Origin: Thinopyrum elongatum | Taxonomy: Eukaryota; Streptophyta; Magnoliopsida; Poales; Poaceae | DNA: 64,000 bases | NCBI GenBank assembly: GCA_011799875.1 | Contig: CM022303.1 | Coordinates: forward strand, 737,224,939 to 737,288,938 | Reading direction: 5' to 3' | Shown: piece after piece, positions 1 to 9,282 of the stretch | Layout of the letters: the number at the start of each line of letters is the position of its first letter | How positions within the stretch are numbered: the first letter of the stretch is position 1 | Notes under the pieces: generated by a model | Told to the model about the DNA's origin: nothing | Database searches by the model: none | What the model saw: only the letters and a program-made list of their open reading frames with translations | Position numbers and translations under genes: made by a program

Positions 1-100
1 TTTGGCCGGGCCTCGCACTGTCCTGCTGCCTGTATTAGATTTGCTCGATCCGGAGGGCTAAAAGAAGAAAGATCGATTCATTAATATATATACAAATCAT

Positions 101-361
101 TTAAAACATGTGATGATCACCAGATGCCTGCTTATATAAATATACCTCGCCGGTCTTTGTTATTTCAAGATCAACATTTTCTTCATCATCATAATCATAG
201 TTCTGGACTTCATCTATTCGTTCGTCTTCATCAAATATCATACCCTCACCGGTAGGGTTCAGATATTGCGAGCCGTCATCTTCTTCAAACTCATCTGGGC
301 GAGGGGATGAGCGTATGATGTTGAACAGGGCCTCCTCTCCTTCTCTACCGGTATTGTCCAT
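101..361 (-). pseudogene. CACTA gene 2, acidic N-terminal exon (element A)
   Basis: An 86-residue reading frame starting MDNTGREGEEALF and rich in Asp/Glu. It matches the equivalent exon of element B at 50,465-50,677 (MDDSGRDHEEDIFEMLRS) in start, length class and the DDGSQ(Y/F)LN block. It is the first conserved coding piece of the second CACTA gene, upstream of the transposase-like region that in element B follows at 49,548-50,345 and here lies off the window. The flanks (GCTCGATCCGGAGGGCTAAA on the 3' side) match element B. The function of this exon is not known to me. I call it part of a pseudogene because the rest of the gene cannot be seen and both tnp2 copies are broken. Confidence 0.55.
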
Positions 362-475
362 ATCTTTTATTTAACTAATCCAGAAGAAATGTAAAACAAT
401 TTAGTATTCAAATTACAATGCATGCATGCAATCAATAAGGAAAAACTGAATCATAGTACATAATATGCATCATCG

Positions 476-610
476 AATATAATCTCGAATACATCGTCTT
501 GAATATTATCGAATAATATATATAATCTCGAATACCTCATCTCGAATATTATCGAATAATATATATAATCTCGAATACATCGTCTCGAATATTATCAAAT
601 ACATCACTAG
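476..610. repeat. 43-bp AT-rich tandem repeat
   Basis: About three copies of a 43-bp unit containing AATCTCGAATAC and GAATATTATCGAATAATA (copies start near 481, 524 and 567). It is absent from the equivalent place in element B, so it belongs to sequence gained by element A after about position 460. Confidence 0.7.
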
Positions 611-614
611 CTAG

Positions 615-1067
615 CTAATATAGATCGAATACTATCAAATAATCTAGTTCACTCACGGTTCCTGAGGCGCGGGCGGTGGACACCCAAAGAGAAGGAACCA
701 TCACAGGATCATAGCTCGGGTGAGATCCCCGAAGAACCTGCCAGGTATTGGAGAACCTGACGTCCAACGTAGCCATGTAGCGACGGACGTGCTCGTCCTC
801 CTCCTTGACACGGCGACGTACCACCTCCGGCGGGGCCGGCTCCCTCCGCACCAAAAGTGGCCCATGCGAACGCCACCAAAGGAGCTCCGGGTCGACGATG
901 GGACCCGGGGCCGGGTCCCTCACCAAGCGGCGCGCCCCTGAAGGTGGCACCTCCCAGTGCCAGCCCGGCGGAGCCCAGTACCGGACATGGCTCCTCTGAA
1001 GCAGGACGTCGTCGCGAACGGGTCGGAGGCGAGGATGCGGGCCGGGCAACGTTGACGTCGAGAACAA
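615..1067 (-). CDS. Unrecognised GC-rich open frame inside CACTA A
   Basis: A 150-residue open frame, rich in Arg, Pro and Trp, with segments such as RYWAPPGWHWEVPPSGARR and RRYMATLDVRFSNTWQVLRG. The GC-rich block (about 650-1,045) has sharp AT-rich edges and no counterpart in element B, where the flanking sequence is otherwise alignable. I do not recognise a domain. It could be a captured host exon or an element-specific exon of gene 2 (it lies on the same strand, between the acidic exon and the promoter near 1,886). No clear start is chosen; the listed start is simply the first Met. Coding status is uncertain. Confidence 0.3.
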   Translation of the reverse strand: MFSTSTLPGPHPRLRPVRDDVLLQRSHVRYWAPPGWHWEVPPSGARRLVRDPAPGPIVDPELLWWRSHGPLLVRREPAPPEVVRRRVKEEDEHVRRYMATLDVRFSNTWQVLRGSHPSYDPVMVPSLWVSTARASGTVSELDYLIVFDLY

Positions 1068-1134
1068 ATTCTATATGCAAATTCTATATGATCAAATGTT
1101 GCATATGTCAAAATTCAAACTTTGACATATGGTA

Positions 1135-1445
1135 TCTAGCTAGCTAGCTAATTCATCTAACATTAATATATATAGCTAATTCATCTAACATTTGACAAAA
1201 GTATAAAAAACTAATTCATCTAACATTAATATATTAATTCATCTGTAACTAAAAGTATAAAAAACTAATTCATCTAACATTTTATCTAATTCATTTAACA
1301 TTTGACATTAATCTAACATTTCTATCTAATTCATCTAACATTTGACATTAATATATCTAATTCATCTAACATTTGACATTAATCTAATTCACCTAAAACT
1401 TTGACATTAATCTAACATTTATATATATATATATATATATATCTA
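1135..1445. repeat. Degenerate CTAATTCATCTAACATT repeat and (AT)n
   Basis: About ten irregular copies of the phrase (C)TAATTCATCTAACATTTGACATTA in varying lengths, ending in an (AT)n run at about 1,422-1,442. Intronic-looking, AT-rich and non-coding. Confidence 0.7.
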
Positions 1446-1517
1446 ATTCATCTATCATTTCTATAACTAAAAGTATACAAAACTAAAAAATAGAAAAACA
1501 GAAAATAATTAAGAAAA

Positions 1518-1556
1518 TGTGTGTGTGTGTGTGTGTACTGTGTGCGTGTGTGAGGG
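1518..1556. repeat. (GT)n microsatellite
   Basis: A run of GT dinucleotides followed by imperfect GTGTGCGTGTGTG. It abuts a GC-rich, GGCGACGGGG-type repetitive block (about 1,560-1,825) that on the minus strand would encode low-complexity Pro/Arg/Ser-rich peptide, probably the untranslated or first-exon part of gene 2. Confidence 0.7.
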
Positions 1557-1879
1557 CGCGCGGCAGGTGGCCGGGTCTTACAGCGGGGCGACAGCCGGCG
1601 AGGCGAGGCGACGGGGGCGGCGACGGGGGGCGGCGACGGGCTGGGGCGGCGACGGGGACGTGCCGGGGCGGCAATGGGGACGGGCCGGGGCGGCGCGTGA
1701 CGGGGATGGGCGCGGCGATGGGGCGGCGACGGGGACGGGCGCGGCGATGGGGACGGAGACGACGAGGGGCGCGGCGACGGGGACGGGCGCGGCGACGGGG
1801 CGGCGACGGGGACGGGCGCGGTTATGGGGCAGAGGTTGAAGCAGAGGAAGAAGAGAAGAAAACTGAAATTTTTTGAAGT

Positions 1880-2056
1880 GCTGCTTATATAGGATGGACC
1901 TTTAGTACATGTTGGAGCCACCAACCGGTACTAAAGGTCTGTTTTGGCCAGGCCATGCGGCGGGAAGCGACCACCTTTAGTACCGGATGGTGGCACCAAC
2001 CGGTACTAAAGACCCCCCCATTAGTACCGGTTGGAGCCACCAACCGGTACTAAAGG
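1880..2056 (-). promoter_or_regulatory. Internal gene 2 promoter with CACTA-type motif array (element A)
   Basis: On the minus strand a TATA box (CCTATATAAGCAG, 1,883-1,893) lies just downstream of three inverted pairs of the motif TTAGTACCGGTTGG / CCAACCGGTACTAAAG (about 1,900-1,935, 1,974-2,010, 2,020-2,056). The same motif class fills the element's terminal array. In maize Spm, subterminal motifs bind TnpA and overlap the promoter; by analogy this looks like a second, internal regulatory copy for gene 2. Element B has the equivalent at 52,345-52,495. The motif and TATA are seen; the regulation is inferred. Confidence 0.55.
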
Positions 2057-2090
2057 GGGTGCGCTGGCACAGGTGCGGTGCACAAAGTTT

Positions 2091-2134
2091 AGTCCCACCT
2101 CGCCGAGCGAAGGGCAGCCGCACTGGTTTATAAA
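2091..2134 (+). promoter_or_regulatory. snRNA-like promoter candidate: USE plus TATA box
   Basis: AGTCCCACCTCG (2,091-2,102) resembles the plant upstream sequence element of U-snRNA genes (RTCCCACATCG). It is followed after 26 bp by TTTATAAA (2,127-2,134). In plant snRNA genes a USE-TATA spacing of about three helical turns is typical of RNA polymerase III and about four turns of polymerase II, so the spacing fits Pol III. A T run follows at 2,300-2,307. The match to the USE is imperfect, so this is a candidate only. Confidence 0.3.
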
Positions 2135-2154
2135 CCCAGCCGCGGCTGCTCCTT

Positions 2155-2307
2155 CGAGCTCCTCTCTAAAGCAGGCCTTCTGGGACTACCTGTGTTGCGC
2201 TGCCCTGTGGGCCTACTGGGCCTTGCGGGCCTGCATCCTGGCCCAACTACATGTTGGGTTTCTAGTCGTATGCAGGCCGTTGTGGCCCACTAGGTGGGCT
2301 TTTTTTA
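2155..2307 (+). ncRNA. Possible short Pol III-type transcript in CACTA A
   Basis: This is the segment between the predicted start (about 23 nt after the TATA box at 2,127-2,134) and the T8 run at 2,300-2,307, roughly 150 nt. It is GC-rich with several self-complementary pieces (GGGCCT/AGGCCC-type words, CCAACTACATGTTGG). I do not recognise U1-U6, U3 or 7SL RNA in it. No equivalent is visible in element B. Speculative. Confidence 0.15.
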
Positions 2308-2600
2308 ATTTTTTCTTTCTTTTCTGCTGTATTTATTTTCTTTTATTTCCAAGTTGTTTTTTGCTTTATTTAGAGTTTCTTTGTGAATCTTTTTGCTTTA
2401 GGTAAAAAAAATATAAAACTTTCTGTTAGTGCCAGTATTTTTTAAATTTGGATAGTTTAAATATGAATTATTTGAATTTTGTGTGAATCATTAGTTTGTG
2501 AATAACTTTATTTTAAAAATAGATTTTTCAGTAATTCTTTTTTTCGCTGTTTAATATTAGTGTGTTTTATCATTATATTCAATTTGGTAATACTTAGGTT
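2308..2600. other. AT-rich non-coding spacer of CACTA A
   Basis: T-rich non-coding sequence. About 2,375-2,590 is alignable by eye with 52,540-52,770 in element B (shared words CTTTCTGTTAGTGCCAGTA, TTTGTGAATAACTTTA), which helps show that A and B are the same family. Nothing coding is seen. Confidence 0.6.
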
Positions 2601-4885
2601 CTTTTCAAAAATGAAATGCCTTTGTAACAGATGAGTTTTCGTCCGAAACCCTGATACTTCGAAAGAGATTGTCCATTTTGTACACGAAGTGCATCCAGTT
2701 TTTGCCGTAACCCTCTCAAATTTTTCGCAGATGCTATGTGGGTGAAATGATGATACCATGCCAACTTTCAACATTTGCAGAGTTCATTTGTAGTGCTTTT
2801 CAATTTCAGGGTCATTTAGCTCAAAAAAATCAGTAAATGCATAAAAAATAGCAAATGAAGTCAGAAAGGGTTGAAAGTTGATGACGTGGCTTTCAATGGT
2901 GCATACTGAACGCACAAAAAGTCTGGAGTTGTAATAAGTCTAATAAAATGAAATGCCATTGTAACAGATGAGTTCGCGTCCGAAACCCTGGTACTTCGAA
3001 AGAGATTGTCCATTTTGTACACGAAGTGCATCCAGTTTTTGCCGTAACCCTCTCAACTTTTTCGCACTTGCTATGTGGGTGAAATGATGATACCATGCCA
3101 ACTTTCAACCTTTTCAGAGTTCATTTGTAGTGCTTTTCAAATTCAGGGTCATTAGGTCAAAAAAGATCAGTAAATTCATGAAAAATAGCAAATGAAGTCA
3201 GAAAGGGTTGAAAGTTGATGACGTGGCTTTCAATGGTGCATACTGAAAGCACAAAAAGTCTGGAGTTGTAATAAGTTTAAAACAATGAAATGCCTTTGTA
3301 ACAGATGAGTTTTCGTCCGAAACCCTAATACTTCGAAAGAGATTGTCCATTTTGTACACGAAGTGCATCCAGTTTTTGCTGTAACCCTCTCAACTTTTTC
3401 GCACATGCTATGTGGGTGAAATGATGATACCATGCCAACTTTCAACTTGTTCAGAGTTCATTTGTAGTACTTTTCAATTTCAGGGTCATTTAGCTCAAAA
3501 AAAATTAGTAAATGCATGAAAAATACCAAATGAAGTCAGAAAGGGCTGAAAGTTGATGACGTGGCATTCAATGGTGCATACTGAACGCACAAAAAGTCTG
3601 TAGTTGTAATAAGTTTAAAAAAATGAAATGCCTTTGTAACAGATGAGTTTTCGTCCGAAACCCTGATACTTCGAAAGAGATTGTCCATTTTGTACACGAA
3701 GTGCATCGATTTTTTGCCATAACCCTCTCAACTTTTTCGCACAAGCTATGTGGGTGAAATGATGGTACCATGCCAACTTTCAACCTTTTCAGAGTTCATT
3801 TTTAGTGCTTTTCAACTTCTGGGTCATTTAGCTCAAAAAAATCAGTGAATGCTTGAAAAATAGCAAATGAAGTCAGAAAGGGTTGAAAGTTGATGACGTG
3901 GCTTTCAATGGTGCATACTGAGCAAACAAAAAGTCTGGAGTTGTAATAAGTCTAAAAAAATGAAATGCCTTTGTAACAAATGAGTTTTCGTCCGAAACCC
4001 TAATACTTCGAAAGAGATTGTCCATTTTGTACACGAAGTGCATCCTGTTTTTGCCGTAACCCTCGCAACATTTTCGCACATGCTATGTGGGTGAAATGAT
4101 GATACCATGCCAACTTTCAACCTTTTCAGAGTTCATTTGTAGTGCTTTTCAATTTCAGGGTCATTTAGCTCAAAAAAATCAGTAAATGCATGAAAAATAA
4201 CAAATGAAGTCAGAAAGGGTCGAAAGTTGATGACGTGGCTTTCAATGGTGCATACTGAACACACAAAAAGTTTGGAGTTGTAATAAGTCTAAAAAAATGA
4301 AATGTATTTGTAACAGATGAGTTTTCGTCCGAAACCCTGATACTTCGAAAGAGATTGTCCATTTTGTACACGAAGTGCATCCAGTTTTTGCCGTAACCCT
4401 CTCAACTTTTTTGCACATGCTAGTGAAATGATGATACCATGCCAACTCTCAACCTTTTCAGAGTTCATTTGTAGTGCTTTTCAATTTCAGGGTCATTTAG
4501 CTCAAAAAAATCAGTAAATGCATGAAAAATAGCAAATGAATTCAGAAAGGGTTGAAAGTTGATGACATGGCTTTCAATGGTGCATACTGAATGCACAAAA
4601 AGTCTGGAGTTGTAATAAGTCTAAAAAAATGAAATGCCTTTGTAACAGATGAGTTTTCGTCCGAAACCCTGATACTTCAAAAGAGATTGTCCATTTTGTA
4701 CACGAATTGCATCCAGTTTTTGCCGTAACCCTCTCAACTTTTTCTCACATGCTATGTGGGGGAAATGGTGATACCGTGCCAACTTTCAACCTTTTCAGAG
4801 TTCATTTTGTAGTGCTTTTCAATTTTAGGGTCATTTAGCTCAAAAAAATCAGCAAAGGAGCTGAAAAATAGCAAATGAAGTCAGA
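2600..4885. repeat. 337-bp tandem array, seven units
   Basis: The landmark GATGAGTTTTCGTCCGAAAC starts at 2,630, 2,967, 3,304, 3,642, 3,979, 4,316 and 4,648, giving periods of 337, 337, 338, 337, 337 and 332 bp. Each unit also carries GTTGAAAGTTGATGACGTGG and, on the other side, TGCCAACTTTCAACC, which can pair. A conserved roughly 71-residue minus-strand frame runs through most units, but it looks like a by-product of unit conservation rather than a gene. Element B lacks the array in the equivalent spacer (52,800-53,400). Confidence 0.9.
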
Positions 4886-4887
4886 AA

Positions 4888-5139
4888 GGTACACGTTTGT
4901 CCGAAGCACAAAAGTACACGTTTCAAATGCCAAAACACATAAGCACCCTAACTATTACAAAGATTCCCAACGGTTTGTCCAAAGTGGGACTTTCCAGATA
5001 TATAAGTCCGGAAACTCACTAGAGAAGAAAGTGATGACAGTGAAGCCGGTCACATCCCAGAGTGGGATCTTTGGGTGTGAAACTTTTTCATCGCGTGTGT
5101 CCCGTTGCGCCGTAACCATGGATAATCTTGATCATTTAA
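4888..5139 (-). other. Junction between tandem array and tnp2 3' end
   Basis: Sequence alignable with 53,346-53,640 of element B (shared words AGTCCGGAAACTCACTAGAG and GACAGTGAAGCCGGTCACAT). It includes the decayed end of the tnp2 frame: in element B the reading continues past DPSI to an SHSGM stop, whereas here a stop follows DPSI at 5,140. There is no other gene. Confidence 0.5.
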
Positions 5140-6233
5140 CTAGATGCTCGGGTCAATATTCACTGTGAAGGGAGCAATTTCATGAAACTTTTCATAATCT
5201 TCTGACATGTCTGTCTTGTCATCCACTCCCATGATGTTTCTTTTCCCTGAAAGAACTATGTGGCACTTTGGCTCATCGTATGATGTATTCGCTTCCTTAT
5301 CTTTTCTTTTTCTTGGCTTGGTAGACATGTCCTTCACATAGAAAACCTGCGCCACATCATTGGCTAGGGCGAATGGTTCGCCTGCGTATGCAAGATTATT
5401 GAGATCCACTGTTGTCATTCCGTACTGCGGGTCTTCTGTTACCCCGCCTCATGTCATATTGACCCATTTGCACCGAAACAAAGGGACCTTCAAACCACGT
5501 CCATAGTCAAGTTCCCATATCTCCTCTATGTAACCATAATATGTGTCCTTTCCCCTCTTGGTTGCTGCATCAAAGCAGACACCACTCTTTTGGTTGGTGC
5601 TCTTCTTATCTTGGGCGATCATGTAAAATGTATTCCCATTTATCTCGTAACCGTTGAAAGTCATTATATTCGAAGATTGTAACTGGGACAGCAAGTACAG
5701 GTCATCTTCAACAGCGGCGTCATGCATGGCACATGTCTGCAACCAACCGGCGAAAATCCCCATTTGTTCATGTGTAATCCAGTCGTCAGACTGCTCTGGT
5801 TGTTTGGAGCGTAGAATATTCTTGTGTTCCTCCATATACGGAGCCACCAAGGCGGAATTTTGTAGAACTGTGTAGTGTGCTTGAGTGAGAGAATGCCCGT
5901 CCATACATATTACTTGTTCCGGTCCTAGCGTGCCATTTCCACCTAGTCTGCCCTTATGCCGCGATTCAGGAACACCAATCGGATTAAGGTCAGGAATAAA
6001 GTCAATACAAAACTCAATGACCTCCTCATTTTCATGGCCCTTGGAGATGCTTCCTTCTGGCCTAGCACGGTTGTGAACATATTTCTTTACGACTCCCATG
6101 AACCTCTCAAAGGGGAACATATTGTGTAGAAATACATGACCCAGAACGTTAATCTCTTCGCATAGGTGAACTAGGACGTGCGTCATGATGTTGAAGGAGG
6201 ATGGTGGGAACACCAACTCGAAACTGACAAGAC
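5140..6233 (-). pseudogene. tnp2: tnp2 transposase, C-terminal part (element A)
   Basis: C-terminal third of the CACTA TNP2-type transposase, which with the N-terminal half cuts and joins the element at its terminal repeats. Family regions visible are the DUF4218-like block (HNMFPFERFMGVVKKYV, CMDGHSLTQAHYTVLQNS) and the DUF4216-like block (GYIEEIWELDYGRG, VPLFRCKWVNMT, VAQVFYVKDMSTKPRKR). An in-frame TGA at about 5,447-5,449 separates the two, and the C-terminus is short by about 20 residues compared with element B. The frame runs straight into the copia insertion at 6,239; the missing N-terminal half resumes at 25,434 with the ATTGC duplication. Non-functional. Confidence 0.85.
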
Positions 6234-6238
6234 ATTGC

Positions 6239-6897
6239 TGTAGGGGAACGCAGCAGAAAACAAAAAATTTCCAACCTACTCACCAGCCCAGGACCACTAT
6301 GGAGACTGCATACAAGGTTTGATCATATTCGTTACCGACTCATAGCGCAGCGGAAGTAGAGTCGATGACGATCGGCGGTGCAGATCCCCGCAGCTAGGAT
6401 TTACAACCTCCCAACCGCGAGGATGTATACCCTCATCCGCCACTCGGACAGTCCCCCGGACGGTGTCGCGGACAGCCCTTCGGGAGGACTCATAGAACTC
6501 GGACCGTCACATGGACAGCCCTTCGGGAGGCACTCTCGAACAGCCCCTCGGGCACTAAGATCGAAACTACGACCTCTCTACAGAGTTGCACACATACGGT
6601 GTCATCTATCTGGCAGGGCTTCGCCGTCCAGAACTAGTTCCCACCGGAACCCAGACAGCCTTTCGGCACTACGAAACTATTTCGTGGAAGGGAGAGAGAA
6701 TGCCAGATCATGCATGGCTTGTGTATGAGAGCAAGGGATGAAGGAGATGGCAGCCCCAACTCCTCCTTTTATAGGCCAAGGCAAGGGGTGGGGTGGGATG
6801 TTGAAATACCAAAATATCCAAGCTTCATGTCACACATGAAAGGGCATAATGGTAATGCAAGGGAGGCATCATGGGGACACCAAGGGGACACCCCTTG
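6239..6897 (-). repeat. Outer copia 3' LTR, first segment
   Basis: Part of the LTR up to the inner insertion. On the minus strand it carries a TATA box (rc of 6,766-6,774, CTATAAAAGG) and the leader block of repeated GGGCTGTCC / CCCGAAGGG words (about 6,440-6,560). The remainder of this LTR is at 16,563-18,007; continuity is proven by the uninterrupted copy at 23,316-25,428. Confidence 0.9.
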
Positions 6898-9070
6898 TGT
6901 AGGGTAACGCAGCAGAAAACAAAAATTTTCCGCCCTACGCACCAGCCCAGGACCACTATGGAGACTGCATACAAGGTTTGATCATGTTCGTTACTGACTC
7001 GTAGCGCAGCGGAAGTAGAGTCGATGACGATCGGCGGTGCAGATCCCCGCAGCTAGGATTTACAACCTCCCAACCGCGAGGATGTATACCCTCGTCTTCC
7101 CTTCGGACAGCCCTCCGGGAGGCGGTCGAACAGTCCCCCGGACGATGTCGCGGACAGCCCTTCGGGAGGACCTTCGAAACTCGAATGGTCACTCGGACAG
7201 CCCTTCGGGAGGACTCACAGAACTCGGACCGTCACTTGGACAGCCCTTCGGGAGGCACTCTCGAACAGCCCCTCGGGCACTAAGATCGAAACTATGACCT
7301 CTCTACAGAGTTGCACACATACGGTGTCACCTATCCGGCAGGGCTTCGCCGTCCAGAACTAGTTCCTGCCGGAACCAAGACAGCCTTTCGGCTCTACGAA
7401 ACTCTTTTCGTGGGAGGGAGAGAGAAGCCAGATAACATCTTGGCATGTGTATGAGAGCAAGGGATGGGGAGAATGGCAGCCCCTTCTCCTCCTTTTATAG
7501 GCCAAGGCAAGGGGTGGGGTGGGATGTTGAAATACCAAAATACCCAAGCTTTATGTCACACATGAAAGGGCATAATGGTAACACAAGGGGGGCACCAAGG
7601 GGACACCACCATGGCAGCCCTTGGGCTGGCCCACACCTTGTCTCCCCATGGGGGAGGGCCCCCCCAACAAGCCACCAACATGTCTCCATGAAACATGCAT
7701 GCTCCCTAGACAAAAAGCCACCAAACATGCAACCCCCGATTCGTGGGATCTTGTCCCCTCGCGCTGAGACAAGATGTTTTCCGCGAAACTTTTTCTGAAA
7801 AATTCCAAAAAGTCCCAGAACATTTCCGGCACCCTCTAAAATTATTCTGGGCATGATCCGAAACATTTTCGATGCGGTGGTTTTCATCAGCGGAAAGCAT
7901 TAACAGCGGTTACGGCAGTTTCGGAACATTTCCGGTTTTTCTCTCCGAAAATTCCCAGAAGTTTCCAGACCAATTCTGGCATCCTCTGAAAATTTCCAGG
8001 CGGTGCCGAAACCCTTTTTGACCAAATAATATATTCCGAAACAACTTTTCGGTTTTACCGAAACTCTTTCGGTGTTCTCTCTCTCGGAACTCTTCCGTTG
8101 TCTCCGAAACATTTTCTGTGACTTTCTCTCAGACTCCCTGTCTAGCGTTCAACAGATAGATGACCCTTAAGCGTGTGACCCTATAGGTTCGGTGAAGTAT
8201 AGACATGACCGGAACACTTTCCGATCAATGATCAGCATCGGAGCCGTGGACACCCATATTGACCCCTATACCCACACGAATGAATATTCGAGTGAACCTC
8301 CAGTTGCCGTGTGCTATTCCTGTTGCTTCGCGATATGTTACAAATACCCAAGGTGAGACATGTTGGCATTCCCGTGGATCAACAACTTGTCCACTATGCT
8401 AGTTACCTCGTTACCGGTATTGTTCTCTTTTCTCGTTACCGTGTTCCGGCATCCCCGTGATCAAATCACAAAGTGTCTGGCCAGACGATGATGGATACCG
8501 TCACACCGAGAGGGCCCAGAGATATCTCTCCATCGCCTGAGGAGCAAATCCCAATCTTGAGCTATCAAGTTACTTGACATACTTTTCCATGAACCCGTAA
8601 GCCGCCGTAATAGCCACCCATTTACGGATGACGTTTAACAAACCCCAAAGTTCATGAAGCAAGCATGAAGAAACTCGATACTCTCATGGTCTAAGGAATT
8701 ATGCAAACATTAACCATCTCTACGTTATTAACCATTAACTTGTGACGAATGTATCTCATAGCATAACATCAATCGGGTCGATTCAACACAAATGTTCTTC
8801 TAACATTTGTGCCCTCAAAGTTGCTGGCATAGACATGCCTATGATTGGGAAAACATAATCATCATGCAACACTTGAGCTAGTCTTAGAGGCATGACTAGG
8901 AATACATTATACCGTTTATTATTCCACACGTGCACATGGGTTTTCCCCAGAGCCTTTATGGATATACTGGCTCGGGAACCATAGCAGTTATAGCATGGAA
9001 CATAAACCTAATTATGAACACGGAGATAAATAATAACATTTATTATTGCCTCTAGGGCATATCTCCTACA
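6898..9070 (-). repeat. Inner copia 3' LTR
   Basis: 2,173-bp LTR. The minus-strand core promoter TATA (rc of CCTTTTATAG, 7,491-7,500) is followed downstream by a leader rich in GGGCTGTCC / CCCGAAGGG repeats (7,095-7,275). It also contains a block of AAACATTTTCGG-like words (about 7,780-8,130). Confidence 0.93.
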
Positions 9071-9084
9071 GACTCCCACTTGCA
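9071..9084 (-). other. Polypurine tract of inner copia element
   Basis: On the minus strand TGCAAGTGGGAGTC directly abuts the LTR start TGTAGGAG. This is the usual polypurine primer for plus-strand DNA synthesis in this copia group. Confidence 0.8.
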
Positions 9085-9282
9085 CTAGAGTCAATAATCT
9101 AGTTAATGCTAATGCACTTCACACCTGTGGCACACCGGTGTAAATATGCTTCGCTTGTGGTATAGCCTGATGTCCAACGGATCTGACGACTTCAGCTCCG
9201 TGTGTATCTTTGCATATCCTCACGTTTTCACGCTTTCACAAAATTCATATTTTGTGTGGACTTGGCTTTGTATGTATGTGAA

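Noticed and set aside
1448..1924. Pro/Ser/Arg-rich frames on the minus strand and Gly/Arg-rich frames on the plus strand
   Set aside because: Low-complexity translation of a GGCGACGGGG-type repeat. Possibly a leader of gene 2, but not supported as protein.
2893..4445. A series of conserved roughly 71-residue minus-strand frames
   Set aside because: They repeat with the 337-bp unit and have no recognisable features; conservation follows from the DNA repeat.
2600..4885. CRISPR-like array
   Set aside because: Eukaryotic context, 337-bp unit without short repeat/unique spacer alternation.
7495..7887. Open frames of 60-130 residues in the copia LTRs (also 14,982-15,374 and 23,907-24,257)
   Set aside because: They lie in LTR sequence, differ among the LTR copies and show no known domain; LTR regulatory sequence is the better explanation.
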